Program-made: the position numbers and the translations under genes
The notes under the pieces: model-generated
Databases searched by the model: none
What the model saw: only the letters and a program-made list of their open reading frames with translations
Told to the model about the DNA's origin: nothing
Source: HGM04593 sp045634305
Lineage (GTDB): Bacteria > Bacteroidota > Bacteroidia > Bacteroidales > Bacteroidaceae
DNA length: 64,000 nucleotides
Direction: 5' to 3'
Assembly (NCBI GenBank): GCA_045634305.1
Contig: JAZQZZ010000004.1
Location: forward strand, 33,770-97,769
In this document: one piece after another, positions 36,402-43,822 of the stretch
Layout: each line of letters begins with the position of its first letter
How positions within the stretch are numbered: the stretch's first letter is position 1

Positions 36402-36824
36402 TTACTTTAAATACAATATACAAACATTTCTATCATACATATTTAGTTGAAGGCGAGAAATAGCATCATTTACAAAAAGGATTGAAAGTCCATAGTCTGC
36501 AAAGTTACCTCCAAACCGGTCAAATCCATATCCACGCAGTTCCACAATATTATCATTTACAGATATCACCTTCATTCTCTTCGGAGCCATTTGGATATTA
36601 TTTTGCCATAATGGGTGAACCCCATCAAGGTTGTACATTGTAATAGTATACCCTTCTCCTCCTTCAATATTCTTTTCAATCACTAGTCTACGGTTACAAC
36701 CATAGTTGTGTCCAGAAACATTTTGTCCGTTTTGAAAACGAATATGATCAGAAGAATCAAATACGACAGTTCCTTCTGGTGGGTTGTTGTTGCCAGCAAG
36801 GAGACTTTTTAGCAAATTATCCAT
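36402..36824 (-). CDS. Small unknown protein, first gene of the helicase operon
   Basis: 140 residues, not recognised. No signal peptide or membrane helix. After a short helical start (MDNLLKSLLAGNN) the sequence looks all-beta, with regular strands such as TVVFDSSDHIRFQNG, YTITMYNLDG and MKVISVNDNIVELRGYGFDR. The C-terminus is hydrophobic (NVCILYLK). Gly and Asn are frequent. Its place directly behind the promoter and 60 bp before the helicase suggests it is a subunit, sensor or regulator of the system rather than a passenger. Confidence 0.75.
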   Translation of the reverse strand: MDNLLKSLLAGNNNPPEGTVVFDSSDHIRFQNGQNVSGHNYGCNRRLVIEKNIEGGEGYTITMYNLDGVHPLWQNNIQMAPKRMKVISVNDNIVELRGYGFDRFGGNFADYGLSILFVNDAISRLQLNMYDRNVCILYLK

Positions 36825-36840
36825 AATTTTTATTGTAGTT

Positions 36841-36873
36841 AATTTGAATTGTCAAATTTTGTACACAAATATA
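36841..36873 (-). promoter_or_regulatory. Promoter -7 box and palindrome in front of the helicase operon
   Basis: Minus-strand TATATTTG (36873-36866) is a consensus -7 element. Just downstream in the leader lies a perfect inverted repeat AATTTGA-ATTG-TCAAATT (36841-36858), 17 bp before the first start codon, and a TGTACA core sits between them. The palindrome is a candidate operator for an XRE-type repressor such as the one encoded at 24376-24660. Confidence 0.55.
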
Positions 36874-37120
36874 TAAAAGGATTTGCAGATTCACGAAGAA
36901 TTTCCAAAAATCTCCAAATGTTATTTAAAAAAACGCATTCTTATTCGTTTGCGGCCAATGTCGCCGTTTTCGTCTAGATAAAGTTATATTATCATTTTCC
37001 CCTCTCTCCCCAAGGCATATCAGATGATGAACCACTGCCATTGACACGGCGTAATTGCGCGTGCTACGACCTGTTATAGACCCCAAAAACCTCCCTTTAT
37101 GAAATTTTAATACTCAAATA
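36874..37120. other. Intergenic spacer at the island edge
   Basis: No gene found. The sequence shifts from AT-rich to a short GC-richer stretch (about 36951-37075) containing CGGCCAATGTCGCCG and CACGGCGTAATTGCGCGTG. These have no open frame of useful length and may be remnants at the junction between the island and the ald-tnaA core region. Confidence 0.4.
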
Positions 37121-37151
37121 TTTGTTTTTAATTGTTTAATATGTACTTTCA
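37121..37151 (+). promoter_or_regulatory. Promoter of ald
   Basis: -33 TTTG (37121-37124), a 19-bp spacer and -7 TACTTTCA (37144-37151), which differs from TAnnTTTG at the last two bases. 35 bp before the ald start. Confidence 0.55.
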
Positions 37152-37186
37152 CTGCTATAAATGTTAAACCTTTAAACTTTACGACT

Positions 37187-38293
37187 ATGATTATCGGTGT
37201 TCCAAAGGAAATCAAGAACAATGAGAACCGTGTGGGTATGACCCCGTCGGGTGTTCAGGAGATGACAAAGCATGGTCACACTGTCTATGTGCAGGCCGGT
37301 GCGGGTGTAAACAGTGGTTTCAGCGATGATGCGTACATTGCGGCAGGGGCAAAGATTCTCCCTACAATAGAGGAGGTTTATGCCATTGCCGAAATGATTG
37401 TAAAGGTTAAGGAACCCATTGCAAGCGAGTATGCCCTTGTGCGCAGGGGACAGCTGGTGTTTACCTATTTCCATTTTGCTTCGAGCGAGCCGCTTACAAA
37501 GGCAATGGTCGAGAGTGGGGCGGTGTGCTGTGCCTACGAGACCGTGGAGCGTAAGGACCGTTCGTTGCCGTTGCTTGTGCCGATGTCCGAGGTTGCCGGC
37601 CGCATGGCTGTGCAGGAGGGCTGCTACTTCCTTGAGCGCCCGCGTGGCGGCAAGGGCAAGCTTATGGGCGGTGTTCCGGGCGTGAAGCCTGCAAAGGTGT
37701 TTGTCATTGGTGCCGGAATTGTGGGCACTGCTGCTGCACGCACAGCAGCCGGCATGGGTGCCGATGTGACAATATGCGACATCTCTCTGCCGCGTCTTGC
37801 TTATCTGACAGATGTGATGCCACGCAATGTAAAGACACTGATGTCATCGGAATACAATATACGTGAGGAGTTGAAAACTGCCGACCTTGTTGTCGGCTCA
37901 GTGCTCATCCCGGGAGCGAAGGCACCAAAACTTGTTACACGCGATATGCTTGCTTTGATGCAGCCGGGCAGTGTGCTGGTGGATGTTGCCATTGACCAGG
38001 GCGGTTGCTTCGAGACATCGCGCCCCACGACACACGAGGAGCCTACATATTATGTCGACGGTATTCTGCACTACTGCGTGGCTAATATCCCGGGTGCAGT
38101 GCCATATACATCTACATTGGCACTTACCAATGCAACGCTTCCCTATGCTCTGCAGCTTGCCGACAAGGGGTGGCAAAAGGCATGCACCGATAACGAGGAG
38201 CTGCGCAAGGGCTTGAATGTTGTCGAGGGCAAGGTTGTCTACCGCGAGGTTGCCGAGGCGTGGGGCTTGCCATACGAACCATTGGCACTATAA
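37187..38293 (+). CDS. ald: Alanine dehydrogenase
   Basis: NAD-dependent interconversion of L-alanine with pyruvate and ammonia in the cytoplasm. The 368-residue protein begins MIIGVPKEIKNNENRVGMTP, the alanine dehydrogenase/PNT signature with catalytic Lys and Arg contacts. KVKEPIASEY carries the family Lys, and the Rossmann dinucleotide site is VIGAGIVGTAAARTAAGMGA followed by an Asp-containing strand. The DQGG motif and THEEPTYYVDGILHYCVANI are conserved. It is 46 bp upstream of tnaA on the same strand, with no terminator between them, so the pair likely forms an operon for amino-acid breakdown. Confidence 0.97.
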   Translation: MIIGVPKEIKNNENRVGMTPSGVQEMTKHGHTVYVQAGAGVNSGFSDDAYIAAGAKILPTIEEVYAIAEMIVKVKEPIASEYALVRRGQLVFTYFHFASSEPLTKAMVESGAVCCAYETVERKDRSLPLLVPMSEVAGRMAVQEGCYFLERPRGGKGKLMGGVPGVKPAKVFVIGAGIVGTAAARTAAGMGADVTICDISLPRLAYLTDVMPRNVKTLMSSEYNIREELKTADLVVGSVLIPGAKAPKLVTRDMLALMQPGSVLVDVAIDQGGCFETSRPTTHEEPTYYVDGILHYCVANIPGAVPYTSTLALTNATLPYALQLADKGWQKACTDNEELRKGLNVVEGKVVYREVAEAWGLPYEPLAL

Positions 38294-38339
38294 AATTGCT
38301 TCTTATATACTGAAATACTAACCAATAATATCTATTACT

Positions 38340-39719
38340 ATGGAATTACCTTTTGCCGAATCCTGGAAAATAAAGATGGTTGAGCCCATCCGCAAGAGCA
38401 CACGAGAGGAGCGTGAACAGTGGATGAAGGAGGCCGATTATAATCTGTTCCAACTGAAATCGGAACAAGTGTACATAGACTGTCTCACCGACTCGGGCAC
38501 AGGCGCGATGAGTGACCGCCAATGGGCTGCAATGATGATGGGCGACGAGAGCTATGCCGGCTCATCATCGTTCTTCCAGCTGAAGGATACAATCGAGAGA
38601 CTCACAGGTTTCTCATATGTAATCCCTACCCACCAGGGACGTGCTGCCGAGAATGTGCTGTTCAGTCACCTTGTGACAGCCGGTGCCGTTGTACCCGGCA
38701 ACTCGCATTTCGATACCACTAAGGGACACATCGAGAGCCGCAAGGCTGTTGCCCTTGACTGCACTATCGACGAGGCAAAGAATACACAGCTCGAGCTTCC
38801 TTTCAAGGGCAATGTCGATCCAAAGAAACTGGAGACTGCATTGCAGGAGCATTGCGACAAGATACCTTTCATCATCGTTACCATCACCAACAACACCGCC
38901 GGCGGACAGCCTGTTTCAATGCAGAACCTGCGCGAGGTGCGTGCCTTGGCCGACAAGTATGGCAAGCGCGTCATCTATGACTCTGCACGTTTTGTAGAGA
39001 ATGCCTATTTCATCAAGACACGCGAAGAGGGATATGCCGACAAGAGCATAAAGGAGATTGTAAAGGAGATGTTCTCACTTGCCGACGGTATGACAATGTC
39101 CTCAAAGAAGGATGGTCTTGTGAATATGGGTGGTTTCATCGCTACCCGTCACGAGGATTGGTACGAGGGTGCAAAGAAGTATTGTATTCCTTTCGAGGGT
39201 TATCTCACATATGGTGGTATGAACGGCCGCGACATGGCTGCACTTGCAGTAGGTCTGGAGGAGAATACCGAACTGGACAACATTGAGACACGCATCCGTC
39301 AGGTGCAGTATCTTGCTGCGCGCCTGGATGAGTTCGGCATTCCTTATCAGCGTCCCGTAGGTGGTCATGCACTCTTCATCGATGCCGACCGAGTGCTGTC
39401 AAACGTTCCAAAGGAGGAGTTTCCTGCACAGACACTTGCAATTGAGCTCTACCTTGAGGCCGGTATACGTGGTTGCGAAATTGGTTACATACTTGCCGAC
39501 CGTGACCCTGTTACCCGCGAGAACCGCTTTGGCGGCCTCGACCTGTTGCGCCTGTGCATTGCACGCCGTGTGTATACCAACAACCACATGGATGTGATTG
39601 CCGTTGCATTGAAGAATGTATATGACCGCCGCGACAGCATCAAACATGGTGTGAAGATTGTCTGGGAGACAGAACTCATGCGTCACTTCACCGTGAAACT
39701 CGCAAGAGTAGAGGAGTAA
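38340..39719 (+). CDS. tnaA: Tryptophanase (beta-eliminating lyase)
   Basis: PLP enzyme that splits L-tryptophan into indole, pyruvate and ammonia. 459 residues; the PLP site is in TMSSKKDGLVNMGG, with Lys257 as the Schiff-base lysine by comparison with E. coli TnaA. Also present are VYIDCLTDSGTGAMSD, YVIPTHQGRAAENVLF, ITNNTAGGQPVSM and YDSARFVENA. The close relative tyrosine phenol-lyase is the main alternative; overall pattern and Bacteroidales distribution favour tryptophanase, but substrate choice cannot be settled by reading alone. There is no TnaC-like leader peptide in the 46-bp gap after ald. Confidence 0.9.
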   Translation: MELPFAESWKIKMVEPIRKSTREEREQWMKEADYNLFQLKSEQVYIDCLTDSGTGAMSDRQWAAMMMGDESYAGSSSFFQLKDTIERLTGFSYVIPTHQGRAAENVLFSHLVTAGAVVPGNSHFDTTKGHIESRKAVALDCTIDEAKNTQLELPFKGNVDPKKLETALQEHCDKIPFIIVTITNNTAGGQPVSMQNLREVRALADKYGKRVIYDSARFVENAYFIKTREEGYADKSIKEIVKEMFSLADGMTMSSKKDGLVNMGGFIATRHEDWYEGAKKYCIPFEGYLTYGGMNGRDMAALAVGLEENTELDNIETRIRQVQYLAARLDEFGIPYQRPVGGHALFIDADRVLSNVPKEEFPAQTLAIELYLEAGIRGCEIGYILADRDPVTRENRFGGLDLLRLCIARRVYTNNHMDVIAVALKNVYDRRDSIKHGVKIVWETELMRHFTVKLARVEE

Positions 39720-39741
39720 CCTCTCCAATAAACTTGATAAT

Positions 39742-39779
39742 ATATAATGAGCGCTGCCCGTGGGCAGCGCTCATTATAT
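39742..39779. terminator. Bidirectional terminator between tnaA and the S9 peptidase gene
   Basis: A 17-bp nearly GC-centred stem (ATAATGAGCGCTGCC with its complement) and loop CGTG. It lies between two convergent genes and has A/T-rich flanks on both sides, so it can serve both. Confidence 0.85.
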
Positions 39780-39785
39780 TTATTT

Positions 39786-42290
39786 TCAGTCATTGTTCAT
39801 CTCCCTGATGTCGACCTCGCTCTCTTTTGCTTCGCCAAGCAGATGCTTGCTGAAGAAGTCGGCCATCTTCCAGAAGAAGTACTCGTCCTTGGTCTCGAAG
39901 CCGTGACGGTCACCCGGGAGGTAGAGCATCTCGAAACGCTTGTTGGCGCGGATGAGAGCATCAACCACACGGGTGGTGTTTGCCGGGTGAACATTGTTGT
40001 CCATGTCGCCTGTCACCAGCAACAAATGGCCTTTGAGGCGGCCGGCAAGCTCCTGGTTGGTGCTTATGTTGTATGAGAATGTCGTGTCGCACTCAACAAT
40101 GCCCTCCTTGTTCTTTTTCTCCTTGATGTTCTCCTTTATGCCGTGGTGCTTTTCGCTCCACCAGTTGTTGTATATGCGGTTGTCGTGGTTGCCGGCACAT
40201 GAAACGGCTACCTTGAAAAAGTCGTTGTATGTGAGGATGGCTGCTGTTGACATGAAACCGCCGCCCGAGTGTCCGTGGATACCGATGTTCTCGCTGTCAA
40301 TGTAGTTGTGGCGTGCAATGAGCTGCTGTGCCGCAACTTTCTTGTCGGCAAGGCCATAGTCGCGCAAGTTGCCGTAACCGAAGTTGTGGTACCATTTCGA
40401 GCGGTTGGGGTGTCCGCCGCGGTTACCTACGGTGATGACGATGAATCCCATCTGTGCAAGGCGGTCAACGCGGTTCATGCCGCTCGACCAGCTCTCGTTC
40501 ACAGCCTCGGTCTGTGGGCCGGGATATACATACTCAATAAGCGGATAGCACTTTGTCGAGTCAAAGTCGAATGGCTTGTACATTACACCGTGCAGGTCGG
40601 TTATGCCATCGGCAGCCTTCACTGTGAAACGCTCTGGGAATTTGTAGCCTGCTGCAAAGAGCTGTGAAAGGTCGGCAGTGCCAAGTTCTACGGTTTTCTT
40701 GCCGTTCTTGCTATATACATAGTTCACAGGTGCTGTATCTACGCGCGATGCGGTTACTGCAAATGCCTCGCCATTAGCCGCCGGGAAGAATTGGCTCACG
40801 TTCATGTCTCCCTCGTCAATCTGCTTCATGCCGCTGCCGTCGAAGTTTACGCTGTAGAGGTGCATGTAGTATGGGTTTTCGCCCTTGTTATATCCGCATG
40901 CGGTGAAGTAGACCTTCTTCTCCTTTTCGTTTACGGTAACAACGTCCTCAACATGGTATGCACCTTCGGTTATTGGATTGACGAGTGTTCCGTCGGCATT
41001 GTAAAGATAGAGCATCGCCCAGCCTGTGCGCTCGGACCATTGGATGAACTGCTTGCCGTTATTTACGGGATATATAGGCTTGCTTTCGATGCTTGTGTTC
41101 ATCTCCTCGTGTACAACCATTCTGGTGGTGTCGAGGCTCAAGTCGTAATAGCATACCTCAATTTTCTTCATGTCGCGGCTGATGCGCTCGAAGTAGAAAC
41201 CGTTGTTGTTGCCAAGCCAAACAGCCTTTCTCGGGTTCTCATAGCGTGTGAGATGTGTGCCCGGTTTGCTGAAAAGACCTATGCGTTGCTGCTTGAACTG
41301 GTCTACATTTATTGTCTTGCTTGTCTTGTTCTCAAAGTCGAACAGCTCAACTGTTGTCTTTGGTGTCTCCTCCCCGGGCATCTGGTAACGGTAGGTCTCC
41401 AGTGTGGGGCGTGGGCTGCTCAGTGAGTTGATGACCCACATCTTTGAAAGGATTGAGTCGGCACGGTGTGTCATTACAAAGTGGCGTGAGTCGGGGCTCC
41501 AAAGGGCATATACGCGGTGACGTTTGGTGCTGTCGGGCTTTTCATCTAGTGAGTGGTGTGCATAGCACCAATTGGGGCGGCCGTTAAAAGTGAGCTGGTG
41601 CTCGGTAATGGTGCTGTCCTTGTCCCAGATGCGCAACTTCTCCAAATCCTCACGCGACATGTACCACAAGTTGTAGTTTTTCTCATAGATGGCATACTTG
41701 CCGTCGGGCGAAACGTTTGCCCAACCCGGGTAAACGGGGTAGAGGTCCTCAATCTCGTCCTTTGTGCGCTCAATGAGCTGCTTGGTCTTTATGTCATACT
41801 CGAAGTAGAAGGTCTTGTTCTCCTTCTTGCCCTCGTTGGCCTTTATCTTGGCACTGTCGTTGCGCTCGTGGCGTGGCAACTGCTTGGGCACTTCGAGTTT
41901 TGATGCAATATCGAAACGTACATAGCGCCCTTCGCGTATGTTTCTGTTAATGTTTATTGGCAGATGGTCGGCATCATAGGGGTCTTGTGTGCGTTGTGTA
42001 AGCTCCGTTGCAAGCCAATCCATGTCCCAGAGCATCTTCTTTGTGCCCTTTACAGCATCCACGATGTAGAAGTTCTTGTCGTTGGTGTCGCTCCAGGAGT
42101 AGATGAACTGCTTGCCGTCGGCAAACCAAACGGGCTGTATGCGGGTCTGCTTTACCATGCGTGAAATCTTTTTTGGCGAGAAGCGCTCGGCGAGTGCGTA
42201 GTTGGGGCGCACTTTGTTGTCATCCTGTGCTTTCAGTGTGGTTGTTGCCAGCAGGGCAGGCAGAACCAACAGTAATAGTGCTTTTTTCAT
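39786..42290 (-). CDS. S9-family dipeptidyl peptidase (DPP IV-like)
   Basis: Exported serine peptidase, likely releasing dipeptides from peptides. ATG 42290 gives the signal peptide MKKALLLLVLPALLATTTLK, cut at AQ; the longer frame to 42386 is rejected. An eight-bladed beta-propeller domain (about 80-560) precedes the alpha/beta-hydrolase domain with the nucleophile in GIHGHSGGGFM (Ser near 675), the Asp in TGDMDNNVHPANT and the His in GDRHGF. 834 aa. It precedes no other gene on its strand and follows sdaA by 16 bp, so peptide hydrolysis and serine breakdown are probably co-expressed. Confidence 0.94.
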   Translation of the reverse strand: MKKALLLLVLPALLATTTLKAQDDNKVRPNYALAERFSPKKISRMVKQTRIQPVWFADGKQFIYSWSDTNDKNFYIVDAVKGTKKMLWDMDWLATELTQRTQDPYDADHLPININRNIREGRYVRFDIASKLEVPKQLPRHERNDSAKIKANEGKKENKTFYFEYDIKTKQLIERTKDEIEDLYPVYPGWANVSPDGKYAIYEKNYNLWYMSREDLEKLRIWDKDSTITEHQLTFNGRPNWCYAHHSLDEKPDSTKRHRVYALWSPDSRHFVMTHRADSILSKMWVINSLSSPRPTLETYRYQMPGEETPKTTVELFDFENKTSKTINVDQFKQQRIGLFSKPGTHLTRYENPRKAVWLGNNNGFYFERISRDMKKIEVCYYDLSLDTTRMVVHEEMNTSIESKPIYPVNNGKQFIQWSERTGWAMLYLYNADGTLVNPITEGAYHVEDVVTVNEKEKKVYFTACGYNKGENPYYMHLYSVNFDGSGMKQIDEGDMNVSQFFPAANGEAFAVTASRVDTAPVNYVYSKNGKKTVELGTADLSQLFAAGYKFPERFTVKAADGITDLHGVMYKPFDFDSTKCYPLIEYVYPGPQTEAVNESWSSGMNRVDRLAQMGFIVITVGNRGGHPNRSKWYHNFGYGNLRDYGLADKKVAAQQLIARHNYIDSENIGIHGHSGGGFMSTAAILTYNDFFKVAVSCAGNHDNRIYNNWWSEKHHGIKENIKEKKNKEGIVECDTTFSYNISTNQELAGRLKGHLLLVTGDMDNNVHPANTTRVVDALIRANKRFEMLYLPGDRHGFETKDEYFFWKMADFFSKHLLGEAKESEVDIREMNND

Positions 42291-42306
42291 TAATTTATCT
42301 TTTGTG

Positions 42307-43560
42307 TTATTCGTCGTTCTTGTGAATATGCAGTGTGTCGAGGATTTTTCTGAATCCGCGGCGCTTGCTGATGTCAATCTTTGCAATACCGCCTGTCGAT
42401 GTCTCCTTGTAGAGGCTCGGGAGGTCGTGTCCGGTCTCCTTCATCACCTGTACAATGCGGTCGAAGTCTATCTTGTGCTTGCCGTCCGACAGTGCCGAAT
42501 ATGTGCAGGCATCGAGTGCGCGCGAAGCGGCAATGGCGTTGCGCTCAATGCACGGCACCTGTACAAGGCCGCAAAGCGGGTCGCATGTGAGTCCCAAATG
42601 GTGTTCGAGTCCCATCTCGGCTGCATACTCAATCTGGTTTATTGTTCCGCCGAACAGTTGGCAGGCTGCAGCAGCCGCCATGGCACAAGCAACACCAATC
42701 TCGCCCTGGCAACCTACATCGGCGCCCGAGATTGAAGCATGCTCCTTTGCCACGTTGCCAAAGAGACCGGCTGTGGCAATGGCGCGCAGAATGCGTGCGT
42801 CCGAGCAATTGTGTGCTGTCGACAAATGATAGAGCACAGCCGGCAATACACCGCTTGAACCGCATGTAGGGGTGGTGACGATAGTGCTTCCGCTTGCATT
42901 CTCCTCGCTTGTGGCAAGGGCGTATGCATAGAGTTTCGCCTTGCTGCTCACGGCTGCATTATATGACATTGACTTGTTCAGGTAGGTGAGTGCCTTGCGC
43001 TGTATGCCAAGGCCGCCGGGCAGCACGCCTTCGTTCTCAAGGCCGCGTTTGATGGTGCTCTGCATTGTAGCCCACACCTCGGCGAGGTAGTCCCAAATTT
43101 CAGGGCCTTCGTACTTCTCCACATATTCCCAGAATGTGCAGCCTGTCTCGTCGCACCAGTCCATTATTTCGTGTATTGTGGTGAGTGGATATATATCCTC
43201 CTCATTCTTTGTCGTCTCCTCGTTGGCAAGCTCGCCGCCGCCCACGCTGTATATCTTCCAACTGTCGATGACCTTGCCATCCTTTATACCTTCGAACAGC
43301 ATGCCGTTGGGGTGGAAGGGGAGGAATACCTCGGGCTCCCAAACGATTTCGAGTTTAGCTATGGGTTCAAGCTCTTTTATTATTGCAACGTCTGTCATGT
43401 GACCCTCTCCTGTGGCTGCAAGGCTTCCGTAGAGCGTTACACGGTAGCTGTCGGGGTTGGGGCAACGCTCGGCAAACTGCTTGGCAGCGCGGTTCGGTCC
43501 CATGGTGTGACTGCTCGAAGGACCAAGTCCTATCCTGAAAAGTGAACGTAATGATTTCAT
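42307..43560 (-). CDS. sdaA: L-serine dehydratase, iron-sulfur dependent
   Basis: Converts L-serine to pyruvate and ammonia using a [4Fe-4S] cluster. 417 residues carry both the beta (N-terminal, RIGLGPSSSHTMGPNRAAKQ) and alpha (C-terminal) domains in one chain. The alpha domain has TPTCGSSGVLPAVLYHLST, GAD.GCQGEIGVACAMAAAA and LTCDPLCGLVQVPCIERNAI, which include the Cys residues that bind the cluster. Start ATG 43560 gives the family N-terminus. Next to the S9 peptidase and facing ald-tnaA, it makes pyruvate from amino acids like its neighbours. Confidence 0.95.
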   Translation of the reverse strand: MKSLRSLFRIGLGPSSSHTMGPNRAAKQFAERCPNPDSYRVTLYGSLAATGEGHMTDVAIIKELEPIAKLEIVWEPEVFLPFHPNGMLFEGIKDGKVIDSWKIYSVGGGELANEETTKNEEDIYPLTTIHEIMDWCDETGCTFWEYVEKYEGPEIWDYLAEVWATMQSTIKRGLENEGVLPGGLGIQRKALTYLNKSMSYNAAVSSKAKLYAYALATSEENASGSTIVTTPTCGSSGVLPAVLYHLSTAHNCSDARILRAIATAGLFGNVAKEHASISGADVGCQGEIGVACAMAAAAACQLFGGTINQIEYAAEMGLEHHLGLTCDPLCGLVQVPCIERNAIAASRALDACTYSALSDGKHKIDFDRIVQVMKETGHDLPSLYKETSTGGIAKIDISKRRGFRKILDTLHIHKNDE

Positions 43561-43822
43561 ATAATTGTTATTTGTTTTTCCGGTTTATATCTAATATTTT
43601 GCTAATATATGAAAAAGTGAGCAAGAAATAACAAGTTTACTTGATTATTTTTTACAGCAAGTGTAGTTCTATATCTGCAGCTCTTTTTGTGTTTTCATTT
43701 TAAAATTGTAATCATTTTTTGAAAAATGAGCCTCATTAACATAAATTATCTATATTATTTGTGAAATGTTAATGCTAATTGTTAAAATTGTAATTGAAAA
43801 ACAATAATTATATCATAAATTG

